A stretch of DNA of 9,837 bases from an uncultured Rhodospirillales bacterium (GTDB lineage: Bacteria; Pseudomonadota; Alphaproteobacteria; Acetobacterales; Acetobacteraceae), in NCBI GenBank assembly GCA_903928045.1, contig CAIYPH010000755.1:1-9837 (forward strand), written 5' to 3'. The position numbers and the translations under genes were made by a program. The notes under the pieces were generated by a model that made no database searches, had not been told where the DNA came from, and saw nothing but the letters and a program-made list of their open reading frames with translations. Position 1 is the stretch's first letter, and each line of letters opens with the position of its first letter. Below are positions 1 to 8,156 of the stretch, piece by piece.

Positions 1-594
1 CAGACCACGCGCGGCCCGATCAAGGCCAAGAAGATCGGCCTCGCGGTGGCCGGCAATACCTCGCGCCTCGCCCAGATGGCTGGGCTCGACGTGCCGATCG
101 AAAGCCACGTGCTGCAGGCCTTCGTCTCCGAGGGCGTGAAGCCGCTGGTCGATCAGGTGATCACCTTCGGCGCCGGGCATTTCTACATCAGCCAGTCCGA
201 CAAGGGTGGCCTGGTGTTCGGCGGCGGGCTCGATGGCTGGAACACCTATGCCCAGCGCGGCAACCTTCCCGTGGTTGAGCATGTCTGGTCGGCGGGCATC
301 GCCATGATGCCCTCGCTTTCCCGCCTGCGCGGCCTGCGCCAGTGGGGCGGGGTGATGGACATGACGTTCGACGGCTCGCACATCATCGGCAAGACGCCGA
401 TCCAGGGCCTCTATATGACGGCCGGCTGGTGCTACGGCGGCTTCAAGGCGACGCCCGGCTCCGGCTGGTGCCACGCCTGGACCATCGCGCAGGACGCGCC
501 GCACAAGCTCAACGAAGCCCATACGCTGGACCGTTTCCGCACCGGGCGCCTGCTCGATGAGCGCGGCAACGGCCCGTTCCCGTGGATGCAGTGA
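1..594 (+). CDS. soxB: Sarcosine oxidase beta subunit, C-terminal part (5'-truncated by window edge)
   Basis: The reading frame is open from base 1 and ends at TGA 592-594, giving 197 visible residues of a protein that is usually about 400-420 long. SoxB is the catalytic subunit of heterotetrameric sarcosine oxidase. In this family it holds FAD and, through a histidine, covalent FMN, and it oxidises sarcosine in the cytosol. The FAD-binding N-terminus and the FMN-linking histidine lie upstream of the window and cannot be checked. Visible family features are the AGNTSRLAQMAG segment near the start, FYISQSDKGGLVFGGGLDGWNTYAQRG, the WGGVMDMTFDGSHIIGKTP stretch, and GWCYGGFKATPGSG. The lysine of that last motif (codon 445-447) corresponds, from memory, to the substrate-carboxylate-binding lysine of monomeric sarcosine oxidase. 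The last residues (DRFRTGRLLDERG) match the family's usual end. One base separates its stop from the soxD start. The family call is firm; the exact N-methyl amino acid substrate is inferred. Confidence 0.95.
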   Translation, partial: QTTRGPIKAKKIGLAVAGNTSRLAQMAGLDVPIESHVLQAFVSEGVKPLVDQVITFGAGHFYISQSDKGGLVFGGGLDGWNTYAQRGNLPVVEHVWSAGIAMMPSLSRLRGLRQWGGVMDMTFDGSHIIGKTPIQGLYMTAGWCYGGFKATPGSGWCHAWTIAQDAPHKLNEAHTLDRFRTGRLLDERGNGPFPWMQ

Positions 595-595
595 C

Positions 596-871
596 ATGAT
601 CAGGATCGACTGTCCGTGGTGCGGCATGCGCGACGAGGCCGAGTTCACCTATCGCGGGGATGCCACCGTCACCCGCCCCGGCGCCAATGCGCCCGAAGAG
701 GCGTTTCATGACTTCGTCTACGCCCGCAAGAACCCGCGCGGCTGGCACGTGGAGTGGTGGTACCACTCCTCCGGCTGCCGCCAGTACCTCAAGGTGGTGC
801 GCCATACCATGACCCATGAGGTCCGCACCGTGGCCCGCGCCACCGAGACGCCGGAGGTGCCCAGCGAATGA
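596..871 (+). CDS. soxD: Sarcosine oxidase delta subunit
   Basis: This small protein of 91 residues is the zinc-binding delta subunit of heterotetrameric sarcosine oxidase, a structural subunit with no catalytic site of its own. The N-terminus MIRIDCPWCGMRDEAEFTYRG is the family hallmark. Cys6 and Cys9 (CPWC), His57 and Cys61 (YHSSGC) match the two-cysteine, histidine, cysteine zinc site known for SoxD. The AFHDFVYARKNPRGWHVEWW block between them is also typical. The frame is open upstream to 557, but the ATG at 596 places the CPxCG motif at its usual distance from the start and falls just after the soxB stop, so it is preferred. Only a weak GGA at 584-586 precedes it, which suggests reinitiation after soxB. 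Its stop overlaps the soxA start as ATGA. Confidence 0.95.
   Translation: MIRIDCPWCGMRDEAEFTYRGDATVTRPGANAPEEAFHDFVYARKNPRGWHVEWWYHSSGCRQYLKVVRHTMTHEVRTVARATETPEVPSE
853..857 (+). promoter_or_regulatory. Ribosome-binding site for soxA
   Basis: GGAGG lies inside the soxD 3' end, ten bases before the soxA ATG at 868. Together with the ATGA stop/start overlap it supports the 868 start over any downstream ATG or GTG. The spacing is slightly long. Confidence 0.55.
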
Positions 872-3789
872 GCCAGCCCTTCCGCCTGCCCGCCGGCGGC
901 CATGTCGACCGTGCGCAGAGCCTCGCCTTCACCTTCGACGGCAAGCCCTTCACCGGCCATCCCGGCGATACCCTGGCCTCAGCCCTGCTCGCCAACGGCG
1001 TGCGCCTGGTCGGCCGCAGCTTCAAGCTGCACCGCCCGCGCGGTATTTTCTCCGCCGGCCCCGAGGAGCCCAACGCGCTCGCCGAAATGCGCGAGGGCGC
1101 CAAGCGCGAACCCAACACCCGCATGACGCAGATCGAGCTGCATGACGGGCTGGTGGCAGCGAGCCAGAACCGCTGGCCCTCACTGCGCTGGGACCTGCTG
1201 TCGCTCAACAGCCTGATCGCCCCGGTGCTGTCGGCTGGCTTCTACTACAAGACCTTCATGTGGCCGGCTGGGTTCTGGGAGAAGGTCTACGAGCCGCTGA
1301 TCCGCCGCTCCGCCGGGCTCGGCCGCGCCTCGGGCCAGAACGACCCGGATTTCTACGAGACCATGCAGGCCCATTGTGACGTGCTGATCATCGGCGCCGG
1401 CCCCGCTGGCCTCGCCGCCGCCCGCGTCGCTGGCGCTTCCGGACAGCGGGTGACGCTGTGCGAGCAGGATTCCATCCTCGGCGCCAGCCTGCTCGGGCAG
1501 GACGAGGCGTGGCGCACCGCAACGCTGGCCGCCCTCGCCGCCATGCCGAACGTCACCCTGCTGCCGCGCACCAACGTGTTCGGCGCCTATGACGCCAATG
1601 TGGTCGGCGCGCTGGAACGTGTCACCGACCATATGCTGGCCTCACCGGCTCACACGCCGCGCCAGCGCTACTGGACCATTCGCGCCGGCAAGATCATCCA
1701 CGCCACCGGCGCCCATGAGCGCTTCATCGCCTTCCCCGATAATGACCGTCCGGGCGTTATGCTTGCGGGCTCGGCGGCGGTGTATGTGCGGCGCTTCGGC
1801 GTGAAGGCGGGGCGGCGGGCGATGCTGTTCGCCAATAACGACGCCGCCTATGAGGATTTCTTCACCCTGCAGGATGCCGGCATCGGCATCGCCGGCATCG
1901 TCGATCCCCGCGCGGACTCGGCCGGAGCCGAAGCGGCCCGCGCCCGTGGCATCACCGTCTGGGCCGATAGCCAGGTGATCGGCACCGCCGGCACACTCGC
2001 GCTGCAAGGCGCCAGCGTCGCGCGGCGCGGGAGTTCCGGCACCGACACGCTGGTGGCGGCCGACCTGCTCTGCGTCTCCGGCGGCATCAATCCCGCCGTG
2101 CAACTCGCCAGCCAGTCGCGCACCCCGGTGGAGTGGAATGAACGGCTCCAATCCTGGGTGCCGGGCACGCCGATCCTGCCGCAATTCGCCGCCGGCTCGG
2201 TCAACGCCGTCACCGGCATCGCCGCCGCCGCCGCCGATGGCGCGCGGGCGGGTGCTGCCGCCACCGGCGGGGATGCGGCGATTTCGCTGCCCACCGGAGC
2301 CGTTGGCGACGCCACGGTGTTGCCGTTCTGGGAAGTCTCGGTCAAGGGCAAGTCCTTCGTCGACATCCAGGATGACGTCACCGCCGATGACATCCGCCTC
2401 GCCGCGCGCGAGGGCTACAAGCACATCGAGCACGCCAAGCGCTACACCACCCACACCATGGGCACCGACCAGGGCAAGTCCGGCGGCCTCATCGGTGCGG
2501 CCGTGCTGGCCGCGGCGCGCGGCGAGCGGGTGCAGGATATCGGCATGCCGACCTTCCGCCCCTTCACCCAGCCGGTGACCTGGGGCGCCATCGCCGGCCC
2601 CAATATCGGCAAGCATTTCGAGCCGACCCGCCTCACCGCGCTGCATGATTGGCACGTCCGCCGTGGCGCCGAATTCATGGATACCGGCGCCTGGGTGCGC
2701 CCCGGCCTGTATCCGGCGCCGGCGGACTCCGATGCCTGGGACACCGTGCTGCGCGAGGCCCGCGCGGTTCGCCGCTCCGTCGGCATCTGTGACGTCTCGA
2801 CCCTTGGCAAGATCGACGTCCAGGGCAAGGACGCTGCGGTTTTCCTCGACCGGCTCTACACCAACACCTTCTCCACTTTGCCGATCGGCCGCGCCCGCTA
2901 CGGGCTGATGCTGCGCGAAGATGGGATCATCTTCGATGATGGCACCACCTCGCGCCTCGCCGAAGACCATTTCTTCGTCACCACCACCACGGCGAACGCC
3001 GGGCCGGTGATGCAGCACATGGAATTCTACCTGCAAACCGTGTGGCCCGATCTCGACGTCACCCTCGCCTCGGTCACCGATCAATGGGCGGCGATGTCGA
3101 TCGCCGGGCCGAACGCGCGCGCCACCATCCAGAAAGTGGTTGAGGGGCTCGATCTCTCCAACGAGGCCTTCCCCTTCATGGCGGTCGGCGATGCCACGGT
3201 GAAGGGCTGCCCGGTCCGGGTGTTCCGCATCAGCTTCTCCGGAGAAATGGCCTACGAGATCGCCACCCCCGCTGGTTTTGCCGAGACGGTGTGGCAGGCG
3301 GTGATCGATGCCGGCGAGGCGTTCCGCATCGAGCCATACGGGCTGGAAGCACTCGGGCTGCTGCGCATCGAGAAGGGCCATGTCGCGGGGTCCGAGCTCA
3401 ACGGCACCACCACGGCGAGCGATCTCGGCCTCGGCAAGATGATCAAGAAGCGCGGCGATTTCGTCGGCCGCGCCCTCGCTTCGCGCCCCGGCTTGACCGA
3501 TCCCGGCCGCCCGCATCTCGTCGGCATCCGCTCGGTCTCGCGCGGCGAGCAGATCCGCGCCGGCTCGCATCTGGTGGAAACCGGCACCACGCTCAGCCTC
3601 GGCTGGATCACCGGTGTCACCCGCGCGGTGGAGCTCGATGGCTGGATCGGCCTGGCGCTGCTGGAGGGCGGCGAAGCCCGCAAGGGCACCCGCATGACCG
3701 CGACTTCGCCGCTGCACGGCGAATCCGTCGAGGTGGAAATCCTCAGTCCGCACTTCGTCGATCCGGAGAACGCCCGTGTCCGTGTCTGA
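868..3789 (+). CDS. soxA: Sarcosine oxidase alpha subunit
   Basis: This 973-residue protein has the family's normal length. It is the large subunit of heterotetrameric sarcosine oxidase, where the methylene group released by SoxB is transferred to tetrahydrofolate. The domains, in order, are as follows. Residues about 15-100 form a 2Fe-2S-ferredoxin-like fold lacking the cluster cysteines (FDGKPFTGHPGDTLASALL, then GRSFKLHRPRGIFSAGPEEP). A dinucleotide-binding domain starts at Cys170, with GAGPAG at 176-181, and binds NAD+ in known members. A middle section contains GGINPAVQLASQSR and HAKRYTTHTMGTDQGKSGG. The C-terminal third, from about residue 600, is a GcvT-like aminomethyltransferase domain, with AGPNAR, GEMAYE at 792-797, YGLEALGLLRIEKGH at 824-838 and KKRGDFVGRAL from 860. 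Its ATG overlaps the soxD stop, and its end overlaps soxG by 14 bases. I see no frameshift or missing block. An alanine-rich linker is encoded by a short GCC run at 2221-2235. Confidence 0.96.
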   Translation: MSQPFRLPAGGHVDRAQSLAFTFDGKPFTGHPGDTLASALLANGVRLVGRSFKLHRPRGIFSAGPEEPNALAEMREGAKREPNTRMTQIELHDGLVAASQNRWPSLRWDLLSLNSLIAPVLSAGFYYKTFMWPAGFWEKVYEPLIRRSAGLGRASGQNDPDFYETMQAHCDVLIIGAGPAGLAAARVAGASGQRVTLCEQDSILGASLLGQDEAWRTATLAALAAMPNVTLLPRTNVFGAYDANVVGALERVTDHMLASPAHTPRQRYWTIRAGKIIHATGAHERFIAFPDNDRPGVMLAGSAAVYVRRFGVKAGRRAMLFANNDAAYEDFFTLQDAGIGIAGIVDPRADSAGAEAARARGITVWADSQVIGTAGTLALQGASVARRGSSGTDTLVAADLLCVSGGINPAVQLASQSRTPVEWNERLQSWVPGTPILPQFAAGSVNAVTGIAAAAADGARAGAAATGGDAAISLPTGAVGDATVLPFWEVSVKGKSFVDIQDDVTADDIRLAAREGYKHIEHAKRYTTHTMGTDQGKSGGLIGAAVLAAARGERVQDIGMPTFRPFTQPVTWGAIAGPNIGKHFEPTRLTALHDWHVRRGAEFMDTGAWVRPGLYPAPADSDAWDTVLREARAVRRSVGICDVSTLGKIDVQGKDAAVFLDRLYTNTFSTLPIGRARYGLMLREDGIIFDDGTTSRLAEDHFFVTTTTANAGPVMQHMEFYLQTVWPDLDVTLASVTDQWAAMSIAGPNARATIQKVVEGLDLSNEAFPFMAVGDATVKGCPVRVFRISFSGEMAYEIATPAGFAETVWQAVIDAGEAFRIEPYGLEALGLLRIEKGHVAGSELNGTTTASDLGLGKMIKKRGDFVGRALASRPGLTDPGRPHLVGIRSVSRGEQIRAGSHLVETGTTLSLGWITGVTRAVELDGWIGLALLEGGEARKGTRMTATSPLHGESVEVEILSPHFVDPENARVRV
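3765..3768 (+). promoter_or_regulatory. Ribosome-binding site that decides the soxG GTG start
   Basis: GGAG lies seven bases before the GTG at 3776 and thirteen before a second in-frame GTG at 3782. The shorter spacing favours 3776. The site lies within the end of soxA. Confidence 0.5.
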
Positions 3790-4369
3790 ACCCCACGCCG
3801 CCGTCGCGGCGTTGTTGAAGCCGGGCCCCCATGGCGCCACCGGCGGCCAACCGGTGCGGCTCGCGGTGCGCGATGTCGATGTCGTGCAACTCCTCGCCCG
3901 CAAGGGCCGCGCGGAGGATGCCGCCGCCGCCATCAAAGCGGCCTATGGCTTCGATCTGCCGTCCCCCGGCCGCTCCGCCGGCGGTGATGCGCTGGCGGCG
4001 CTGTGGATCCAGCCCGACGGCTGGTTCCTCATCGCCCCGCGTGGCACCGAGGGCACTTTGGCCCGCGCGGTGAAGGCCGCAGTGGGCGATGCCGGCTCAG
4101 TGATCGACCAGACGCATGGTCGCAGCGTCATCACCCTCTCCGGCCCCCGCGCCACCTGGGTGCTGGCCAAGGAATGCCGGGTGGACCTGCATCCCGCCGC
4201 CTTCGGCCCTGCCCGGGTGGCGAGCACGCAGATCGCCCATCTCGCCTGCACCATCCACCAGCGCGATGCCGCTCCCACCTACGATCTCATCGTCTTCACC
4301 ACCTTCGCCAAGTCGTTCATGGAATCGCTGACCCATGCGGCCGAGGAAACCGGATACGTGGTGAGCTGA
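3776..4369 (+). CDS. soxG: Sarcosine oxidase gamma subunit
   Basis: This 197-residue protein is the gamma subunit of heterotetrameric sarcosine oxidase, a non-catalytic subunit with an aminomethyltransferase-like fold that packs into the complex. Recognisable family segments are GDAGSVIDQTHGRSVITLSGPRATWVLAKECRVDLHPAAF (about residues 102-142), followed by ARVASTQIAHLACTIHQRD and a C-terminal YDLIVFTTFAKSFMESL. The length is normal for the family. No ATG is suitably placed, so the start is GTG at 3776, or less likely GTG 3782, which is two residues shorter. The gene overlaps soxA by 14 bases and its TGA shares its final A with the ATG of the next gene (TGATG), so translation is probably coupled on both sides. 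The low conservation typical of SoxG makes this call rest partly on position in the B-D-A-G order. Confidence 0.92.
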   Translation: MSVSEPHAAVAALLKPGPHGATGGQPVRLAVRDVDVVQLLARKGRAEDAAAAIKAAYGFDLPSPGRSAGGDALAALWIQPDGWFLIAPRGTEGTLARAVKAAVGDAGSVIDQTHGRSVITLSGPRATWVLAKECRVDLHPAAFGPARVASTQIAHLACTIHQRDAAPTYDLIVFTTFAKSFMESLTHAAEETGYVVS

Positions 4370-5346
4370 TGGCCGAAGCGGTCCTGCGCGCGGAGAAGCT
4401 CGGGGTCGCCTTTCGCATCCCCGGCGGCCGCACCCAGGCGGTCGATGGCGTCACCTTCGAGCTGCGCCACGGCGAAACCCTCGGCCTGGTCGGCGAAAGC
4501 GGCAGCGGCAAGACGCTGACCTCGCTCGCCCTCATGCGGCTGCTGGAATCGCCACCGGCCGAACTCAGCGCAGACAGCATCGTCTTCGAGGGGCGCGATC
4601 TGCTCGGCCTCTCCGAGGCCGAGATGGCCGATCTGCGCGGCGCCCGGCTGTCGATGATCTTCCAGGAGCCGATGACCTCGCTGAACCCGCTGATGACGGT
4701 GGGGCGGCAGATCGACGAGCCGCTGGTGCGCCATCTCGGCCTGAATTCCCGGGAGGCGCGTGCCCGCTCGGAGGCGCTGCTCGCCCGTGTTGGCATCCCC
4801 CGTCCATCCGAAGCGGCGCAGCGCTACCCGCACCAGCTCTCCGGCGGTATGCGCCAGCGCGTGATGATCGCCATCGCACTCGCCTGCCGCCCCTCCGTGC
4901 TGGTGGCCGACGAGCCGACCACCGCGCTAGATGTCACCATCCAGGCGCAAATCCTCGACCTGCTCCGCGAATTGCAGGACGAGCTCGGCACCGCCATCCT
5001 GCTCATCACGCATGACCTCGCGGTGATCGCCGAGACGGCGCACCGGGTGGCGGTGATGTATGCCGGGCGCATCGTCGAAACCGGTCCGGTGGCGGCCTTG
5101 TTCGCCACCCCGCTGCATCCCTACACCGAGGGCCTGCTGCGTTCGATCCCGCGCATCACCCGTATCCGTGAGGCCGAATTGCCGGAAATCCCTGGCATGG
5201 TCCCAGCCCCCGGCCAACTCCCCGCCGGCTGCGCCTTCGCCCCGCGCTGCGCCTTCGCCGATGCCGCCTGCCATGCCGAGCGCCCGACCCTCATGCCGGC
5301 CGACGGCGGCCGCGAGGTTGCCTGCTGGAAGCCGCGTCATGGCTGA
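4369..5346 (+). CDS. dppD: Peptide/nickel-type ABC importer, first ATPase (DppD/OppD-like)
   Basis: This 325-residue ATP-binding subunit of a PepT-family importer acts on the cytoplasmic face of the membrane and pairs with the next gene product. Visible motifs are Walker A GESGSGKT (42-49), the Q-loop at Gln99 ([11 protein letters not shown]), signature LSGGMRQR (157-164), Walker [12 protein letters not shown] (178-188) and the H-loop His215 (LITHD). The C-terminal extension is the oligopeptide/dipeptide-type one, with HPYTEGLL at 250-257 and four cysteines (288, 294, 301, 319) in CAFAPRC...C...C. That arrangement is the usual DppD/OppD one and may hold an iron-sulfur cluster. The frame is open far upstream, but ATG 4369, sharing a base with the soxG stop, gives the usual N-terminus. 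The symbol denotes the family only; the transported ligand is unknown. Confidence 0.93.
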   Translation: MAEAVLRAEKLGVAFRIPGGRTQAVDGVTFELRHGETLGLVGESGSGKTLTSLALMRLLESPPAELSADSIVFEGRDLLGLSEAEMADLRGARLSMIFQEPMTSLNPLMTVGRQIDEPLVRHLGLNSREARARSEALLARVGIPRPSEAAQRYPHQLSGGMRQRVMIAIALACRPSVLVADEPTTALDVTIQAQILDLLRELQDELGTAILLITHDLAVIAETAHRVAVMYAGRIVETGPVAALFATPLHPYTEGLLRSIPRITRIREAELPEIPGMVPAPGQLPAGCAFAPRCAFADAACHAERPTLMPADGGREVACWKPRHG

Positions 5347-6310
5347 GCCATTGCTGGAGGTCGCCGGGCTCAAGACCCATTTCCCCATCCTCTCCAAGCT
5401 GCTGCGCCGCCGCGTCGGCACAGTGAAGGCGGTCGACGGCGTCGATTTCGCCGTCGCACCCGGCGAGGTGCTCGGCATTGTCGGCGAAAGCGGCTCGGGC
5501 AAAACCACCGTCGGCAAATCCATCCTGCGGCTGATCCAGCCGACCGAGGGCAGCATCCGCTTCGAGGGACGGGACATCACCAACCTGCCCGCCGCCGAGA
5601 TGATGCCGCTCAGGGCCCGCATGCAGATCGTTTTCCAGGACCCGATGTCCTCGCTCAATCCGCGCATGACGATCGGGCGCATCCTCGCCGCCCCCTACGA
5701 GATCCATGGCGTGGCCAAGGGGCAGGAACTGCAGGACCGGGTGGCCGCCCTGCTCGGCCTGGTCGGCCTGCCCGCCGATGCCGCCCAGCGCTACCCGCAT
5801 GAATTCTCCGGCGGCCAGCGCCAACGCGTCGGCATCGCCCGGGCGCTGGCGTTGCGGCCGAGCCTGATCATCGGCGACGAACCGGTCTCGGCGCTTGACG
5901 TGTCGATCCAGGCGCAGATCCTCAATTTGCTCAAGCGCCTGCAGGGCGAACTCGGCCTCACCTACATCCTCATCAGCCATAACCTGGGCGTCGTCAGCCA
6001 CATCTGCGACCGGGTGGCGGTGATGTATCTCGGCCGCGTGGTGGAAAGCGGCCCGCGCGAGGCGCTGTTTTTCAACCCCAAGCACCCCTACACCGAGGCG
6101 CTGCTGGCCGCCGTGCCGATGCCGGAGCCCGGCATGCGCCGCGCCCGCGTGCCGCTCGGCGGCGATGTGCCTTCACCCGCCAATCCGCCACCTGGTTGCG
6201 CCTTCCATCCGCGCTGCCCGCGGGCGATGGCGCGCTGCGCGATCGAGACGCCGGTGCCCACCCAACTCGGTGACGGCCATGTCGTCGCCTGCCATTTGCA
6301 CGGGGGCTAG
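5339..6310 (+). CDS. dppF: Peptide/nickel-type ABC importer, second ATPase (DppF/OppF-like)
   Basis: This 323-residue protein is the second nucleotide-binding subunit and should form a heterodimer with the preceding ATPase. Motifs seen are Walker A GESGSGKT (49-56), the Q-loop at Gln100 ([11 protein letters not shown]), signature FSGGQRQR (156-163), Walker [12 protein letters not shown] (177-187) and the H-loop His214 (LISHN). The longer N-terminus before Walker A ([20 protein letters not shown]) and the SALD form of the D-loop are typical of DppF/OppF rather than DppD. The C-terminal cysteines 287, 293, 300 and 318 have exactly the same spacing as in the neighbour. The ATG at 5339 overlaps the previous gene by eight bases (ATGGCTGA), with GGAAG at 5326-5330 eight bases upstream. 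The frame is open further upstream, but only as overlap with the first ATPase. The symbol is used at family level. Confidence 0.93.
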   Translation: MAEPLLEVAGLKTHFPILSKLLRRRVGTVKAVDGVDFAVAPGEVLGIVGESGSGKTTVGKSILRLIQPTEGSIRFEGRDITNLPAAEMMPLRARMQIVFQDPMSSLNPRMTIGRILAAPYEIHGVAKGQELQDRVAALLGLVGLPADAAQRYPHEFSGGQRQRVGIARALALRPSLIIGDEPVSALDVSIQAQILNLLKRLQGELGLTYILISHNLGVVSHICDRVAVMYLGRVVESGPREALFFNPKHPYTEALLAAVPMPEPGMRRARVPLGGDVPSPANPPPGCAFHPRCPRAMARCAIETPVPTQLGDGHVVACHLHGG

Positions 6311-6313
6311 GGA

Positions 6314-7267
6314 ATGCTGCCCTATATCGGCCGCCGCATCCTGCAATCCCTGCCGCTCCTGGTCGGCGTTTCCGTCATCGCCTTCGCGCTGATGCACCTC
6401 GCCCCCGGCGGCCCGCTCGCCGTCTACACGCTGAACCCCACCATCACAAATCAGGACATCGAGCGTATCCGCATCGTGCTCGGCCTCGATCAACCCGTGC
6501 ACGTGCAGTATTTCAAATGGGCGCTCGGCATGTTCTCCGGCAACTGGGGCAACACCTTCTTCGGCGGCCGCCCGGTGCTGGACGTGATCCTGGAACGCAT
6601 GCCCGCGACCTTCCTGCTGATGGGCTCGGCCCTCTCGCTCGCGATCCTCATCGGCTGCACCATCGGCGTGCTCGGCGCCATTCGCCGCTACTCCGTGTTC
6701 GACATGCTGGCGACCTCCGGCGCGATGATCGCTTTGTCCTTCCCCACCTTCTGGTTCGGGCTGATGGCGATCTACTTCTTCGCGGTGAAGCTCGGGCTCC
6801 TCCCCTCGGGCGGCATGAACGAGCTGGGCGAGGAGGGCAATCTGCTCGACACGCTGCGCCATCTTGTCCTCCCGGTGATGGTGCTGGCCCTGGTGATCAC
6901 CGCGATCTGGAGCCGCTACACCCGCTCTGCGTTCCTTGAGGTGATGCATCAGGACTACATGCGCACCGCCAAGGCCAAGGGGCTGCACGCCCGGCAGCGC
7001 CTGCTGTCCCATGCTTTGCCCAATGCGCTGAAGCCGCTGATCGCGCTGCTCGGCATCGAATTGCCCGCCTTGTTCTCGGGCGCGCTCGTCACCGAGACCA
7101 TCTTCGGCTGGCCCGGCATGGGCCGCCTGTTCGTCGATGCGCTGACCATGAAGGAATACCCGATCCTGATGGGCATGATCATGTTCACCGCGCTGTTCGT
7201 CATCGCCGGCAACCTCATCGCTGACATCCTGATCGCCCTGCTCGACCCGCGGGTCCGCCTGTCATGA
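6314..7267 (+). CDS. dppB: Peptide/nickel-type ABC importer, permease (DppB-like)
   Basis: This 317-residue inner-membrane permease has the usual DppB/OppB length. The N-terminal segment MLPYIGRRILQSLPLLVGVS leads into a first membrane helix (about 10-30) and the short LAPGGP turn typical of this family. A periplasmic region (about 35-95) contains IVLGLDQPVHVQYFKW and the GNWGNTFFGGRPV block. Five more hydrophobic segments lie near 97-122, 130-160, 188-205, 233-262 and 278-305. The cytoplasmic coupling (EAA) loop starts at about residue 214 with DYMRTAKAKGL and ends HALPNALKPL. ETIFGWPGMGRL and the ILIALLDPRVR end are also standard. The start lies three bases after the previous stop, with a G-rich stretch at 6302-6306 as a possible ribosome site. 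Its TGA overlaps the next ATG as ATGA. It forms the channel together with the DppC-like protein. Confidence 0.93.
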   Translation: MLPYIGRRILQSLPLLVGVSVIAFALMHLAPGGPLAVYTLNPTITNQDIERIRIVLGLDQPVHVQYFKWALGMFSGNWGNTFFGGRPVLDVILERMPATFLLMGSALSLAILIGCTIGVLGAIRRYSVFDMLATSGAMIALSFPTFWFGLMAIYFFAVKLGLLPSGGMNELGEEGNLLDTLRHLVLPVMVLALVITAIWSRYTRSAFLEVMHQDYMRTAKAKGLHARQRLLSHALPNALKPLIALLGIELPALFSGALVTETIFGWPGMGRLFVDALTMKEYPILMGMIMFTALFVIAGNLIADILIALLDPRVRLS

Positions 7268-8133
7268 GCGGCACCACCACGCGCCCCAAAAGCGCCGGCG
7301 TCGTCCGCCGCTTCACGCGCCATCCGCTGGCGCTGATCGGCTTCATCGCGGTCACTGCTTTGTGCATCGCCGCCCTGTTCGCTCCCTGGATCGCGCCGCA
7401 TGATCCGCTGCTGCTGGATACCAAGGCCCGCTTCTTCGCCCCCTTCGCCCGGTCCGGCTTCCTGCTCGGCACCGACGATCTTGGCCGCGACACTTTCTCG
7501 CGCCTGCTCTATGGCGGGCGGATCTCGCTCACCGTGGGGCTGGTGGCGATGTTCACCACCGTGCTCACCGGCGCGCTGATCGGCCTCGCCTCCGGCTATC
7601 TCGGCGGCATCATCGACACGCTGCTGATGCGCTTCGTCGATACCATGCTGTGTTTCCCGCAGATCTTCCTGCTGCTGGTGATCGCCGCCTTCGTGCCGCC
7701 CTCGCTGATCTCGATCGCGCTGATCATCGGCCTCACCTCCTGGATGGAGGTGGCGCGCATCGTCCGCGCCGAGATCCTGCATCTGAAGGAACAGGATTTC
7801 GTCGCCGCCGCCCGCGCGCTCGGCGCTTCGGCACCCCGCATCATGTTCCAGGAGCTGTTACCGAACATTGTCGCCCCCCTGCTGGTGGCCGCAACGCTGC
7901 GGGTGGCCAGCGCGGTGCTGGCGGAGAGCTACATCTCCTATCTCGGCTACGGCGTGCAGCCGCCGCTGGCCTCCTGGGGCAACATGCTCACCAATGCCCA
8001 GGGATATTTCGATACTGTCCCTTGGCTCGCCGTGCTGCCTGGTGCCATGATCACCATCACCGTGATGGGCTTCAACTTCCTGGGAGACGGGCTGCGCGAT
8101 GCGCTCGACCCGCGCCTGCGGATGGATAACTGA
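7264..8133 (+). CDS. dppC: Peptide/nickel-type ABC importer, permease (DppC-like)
   Basis: This 289-residue protein is the second inner-membrane permease of the importer. After a short cytoplasmic tail comes a first membrane helix (about 22-43) ending in APWIAPHDP, then the diagnostic LLGTDDLGRDTFSRLLYGGR (67-86). Further hydrophobic segments follow, with the coupling loop from about residue 178 (DFVAAARALGASAPRIMFQE...LPNIVAPLL). SYISYLGYGVQPPLASWG and the C-terminal GDGLRDALDPRLR are typical DppC/OppC features. The ATG overlaps the DppB-like stop by four bases and has no good ribosome site of its own, so translation is probably coupled. The protein is complete and of normal length. The symbol is at family level, since related permeases serve peptides, nickel, opines and other ligands. 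Confidence 0.93.
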   Translation: MSGTTTRPKSAGVVRRFTRHPLALIGFIAVTALCIAALFAPWIAPHDPLLLDTKARFFAPFARSGFLLGTDDLGRDTFSRLLYGGRISLTVGLVAMFTTVLTGALIGLASGYLGGIIDTLLMRFVDTMLCFPQIFLLLVIAAFVPPSLISIALIIGLTSWMEVARIVRAEILHLKEQDFVAAARALGASAPRIMFQELLPNIVAPLLVAATLRVASAVLAESYISYLGYGVQPPLASWGNMLTNAQGYFDTVPWLAVLPGAMITITVMGFNFLGDGLRDALDPRLRMDN

Positions 8134-8145
8134 AACACTGAACTG

Positions 8146-8151
8146 AGGAGG
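8146..8151 (+). promoter_or_regulatory. Strong ribosome-binding site for the binding-protein gene
   Basis: A perfect AGGAGG ends five bases before the ATG at 8157. It lies in the only real gap between genes (8134-8156). A TTG at 8154 is also in frame but only two bases from the site, so ATG 8157 is the start. This is the best Shine-Dalgarno in the window, fitting a binding protein needed in excess over the membrane subunits. Confidence 0.8.
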
Positions 8152-8156
8152 CTTTG

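Noticed and set aside
2221..2235. A run of five GCC triplets, possible simple repeat
   Set aside because: It is in frame in soxA and encodes an alanine-rich linker. Such runs are expected at this base composition, and it is too short to call a functional repeat.
1642..3936. A 764-codon open frame on the minus strand opposite soxA
   Set aside because: It lies entirely opposite well-recognised soxA and soxG coding sequence in GC-rich DNA, where stop codons are rare in one antisense frame. Its translation is low-complexity in G, A, R and D with no domain I recognise.
4003..4368. A 122-residue upstream extension of the first ATPase
   Set aside because: It overlaps soxG in another frame and its sequence is arginine/histidine-rich out-of-frame translation. 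The ATPase fold begins normally at the ATG at 4369.
5060..5338. A 93-residue upstream extension of the second ATPase
   Set aside because: It lies inside the first ATPase gene in another frame and has no family similarity. The ATG at 5339 has its own GGAAG site and a normal N-terminus.
4369..6310. Two similar ATPase genes side by side, possible recent tandem duplication
   Set aside because: They are the normal DppD/DppF pair of this importer family, with distinct N-termini and distinct signature and Walker B variants, so this is an ancient paralogy.
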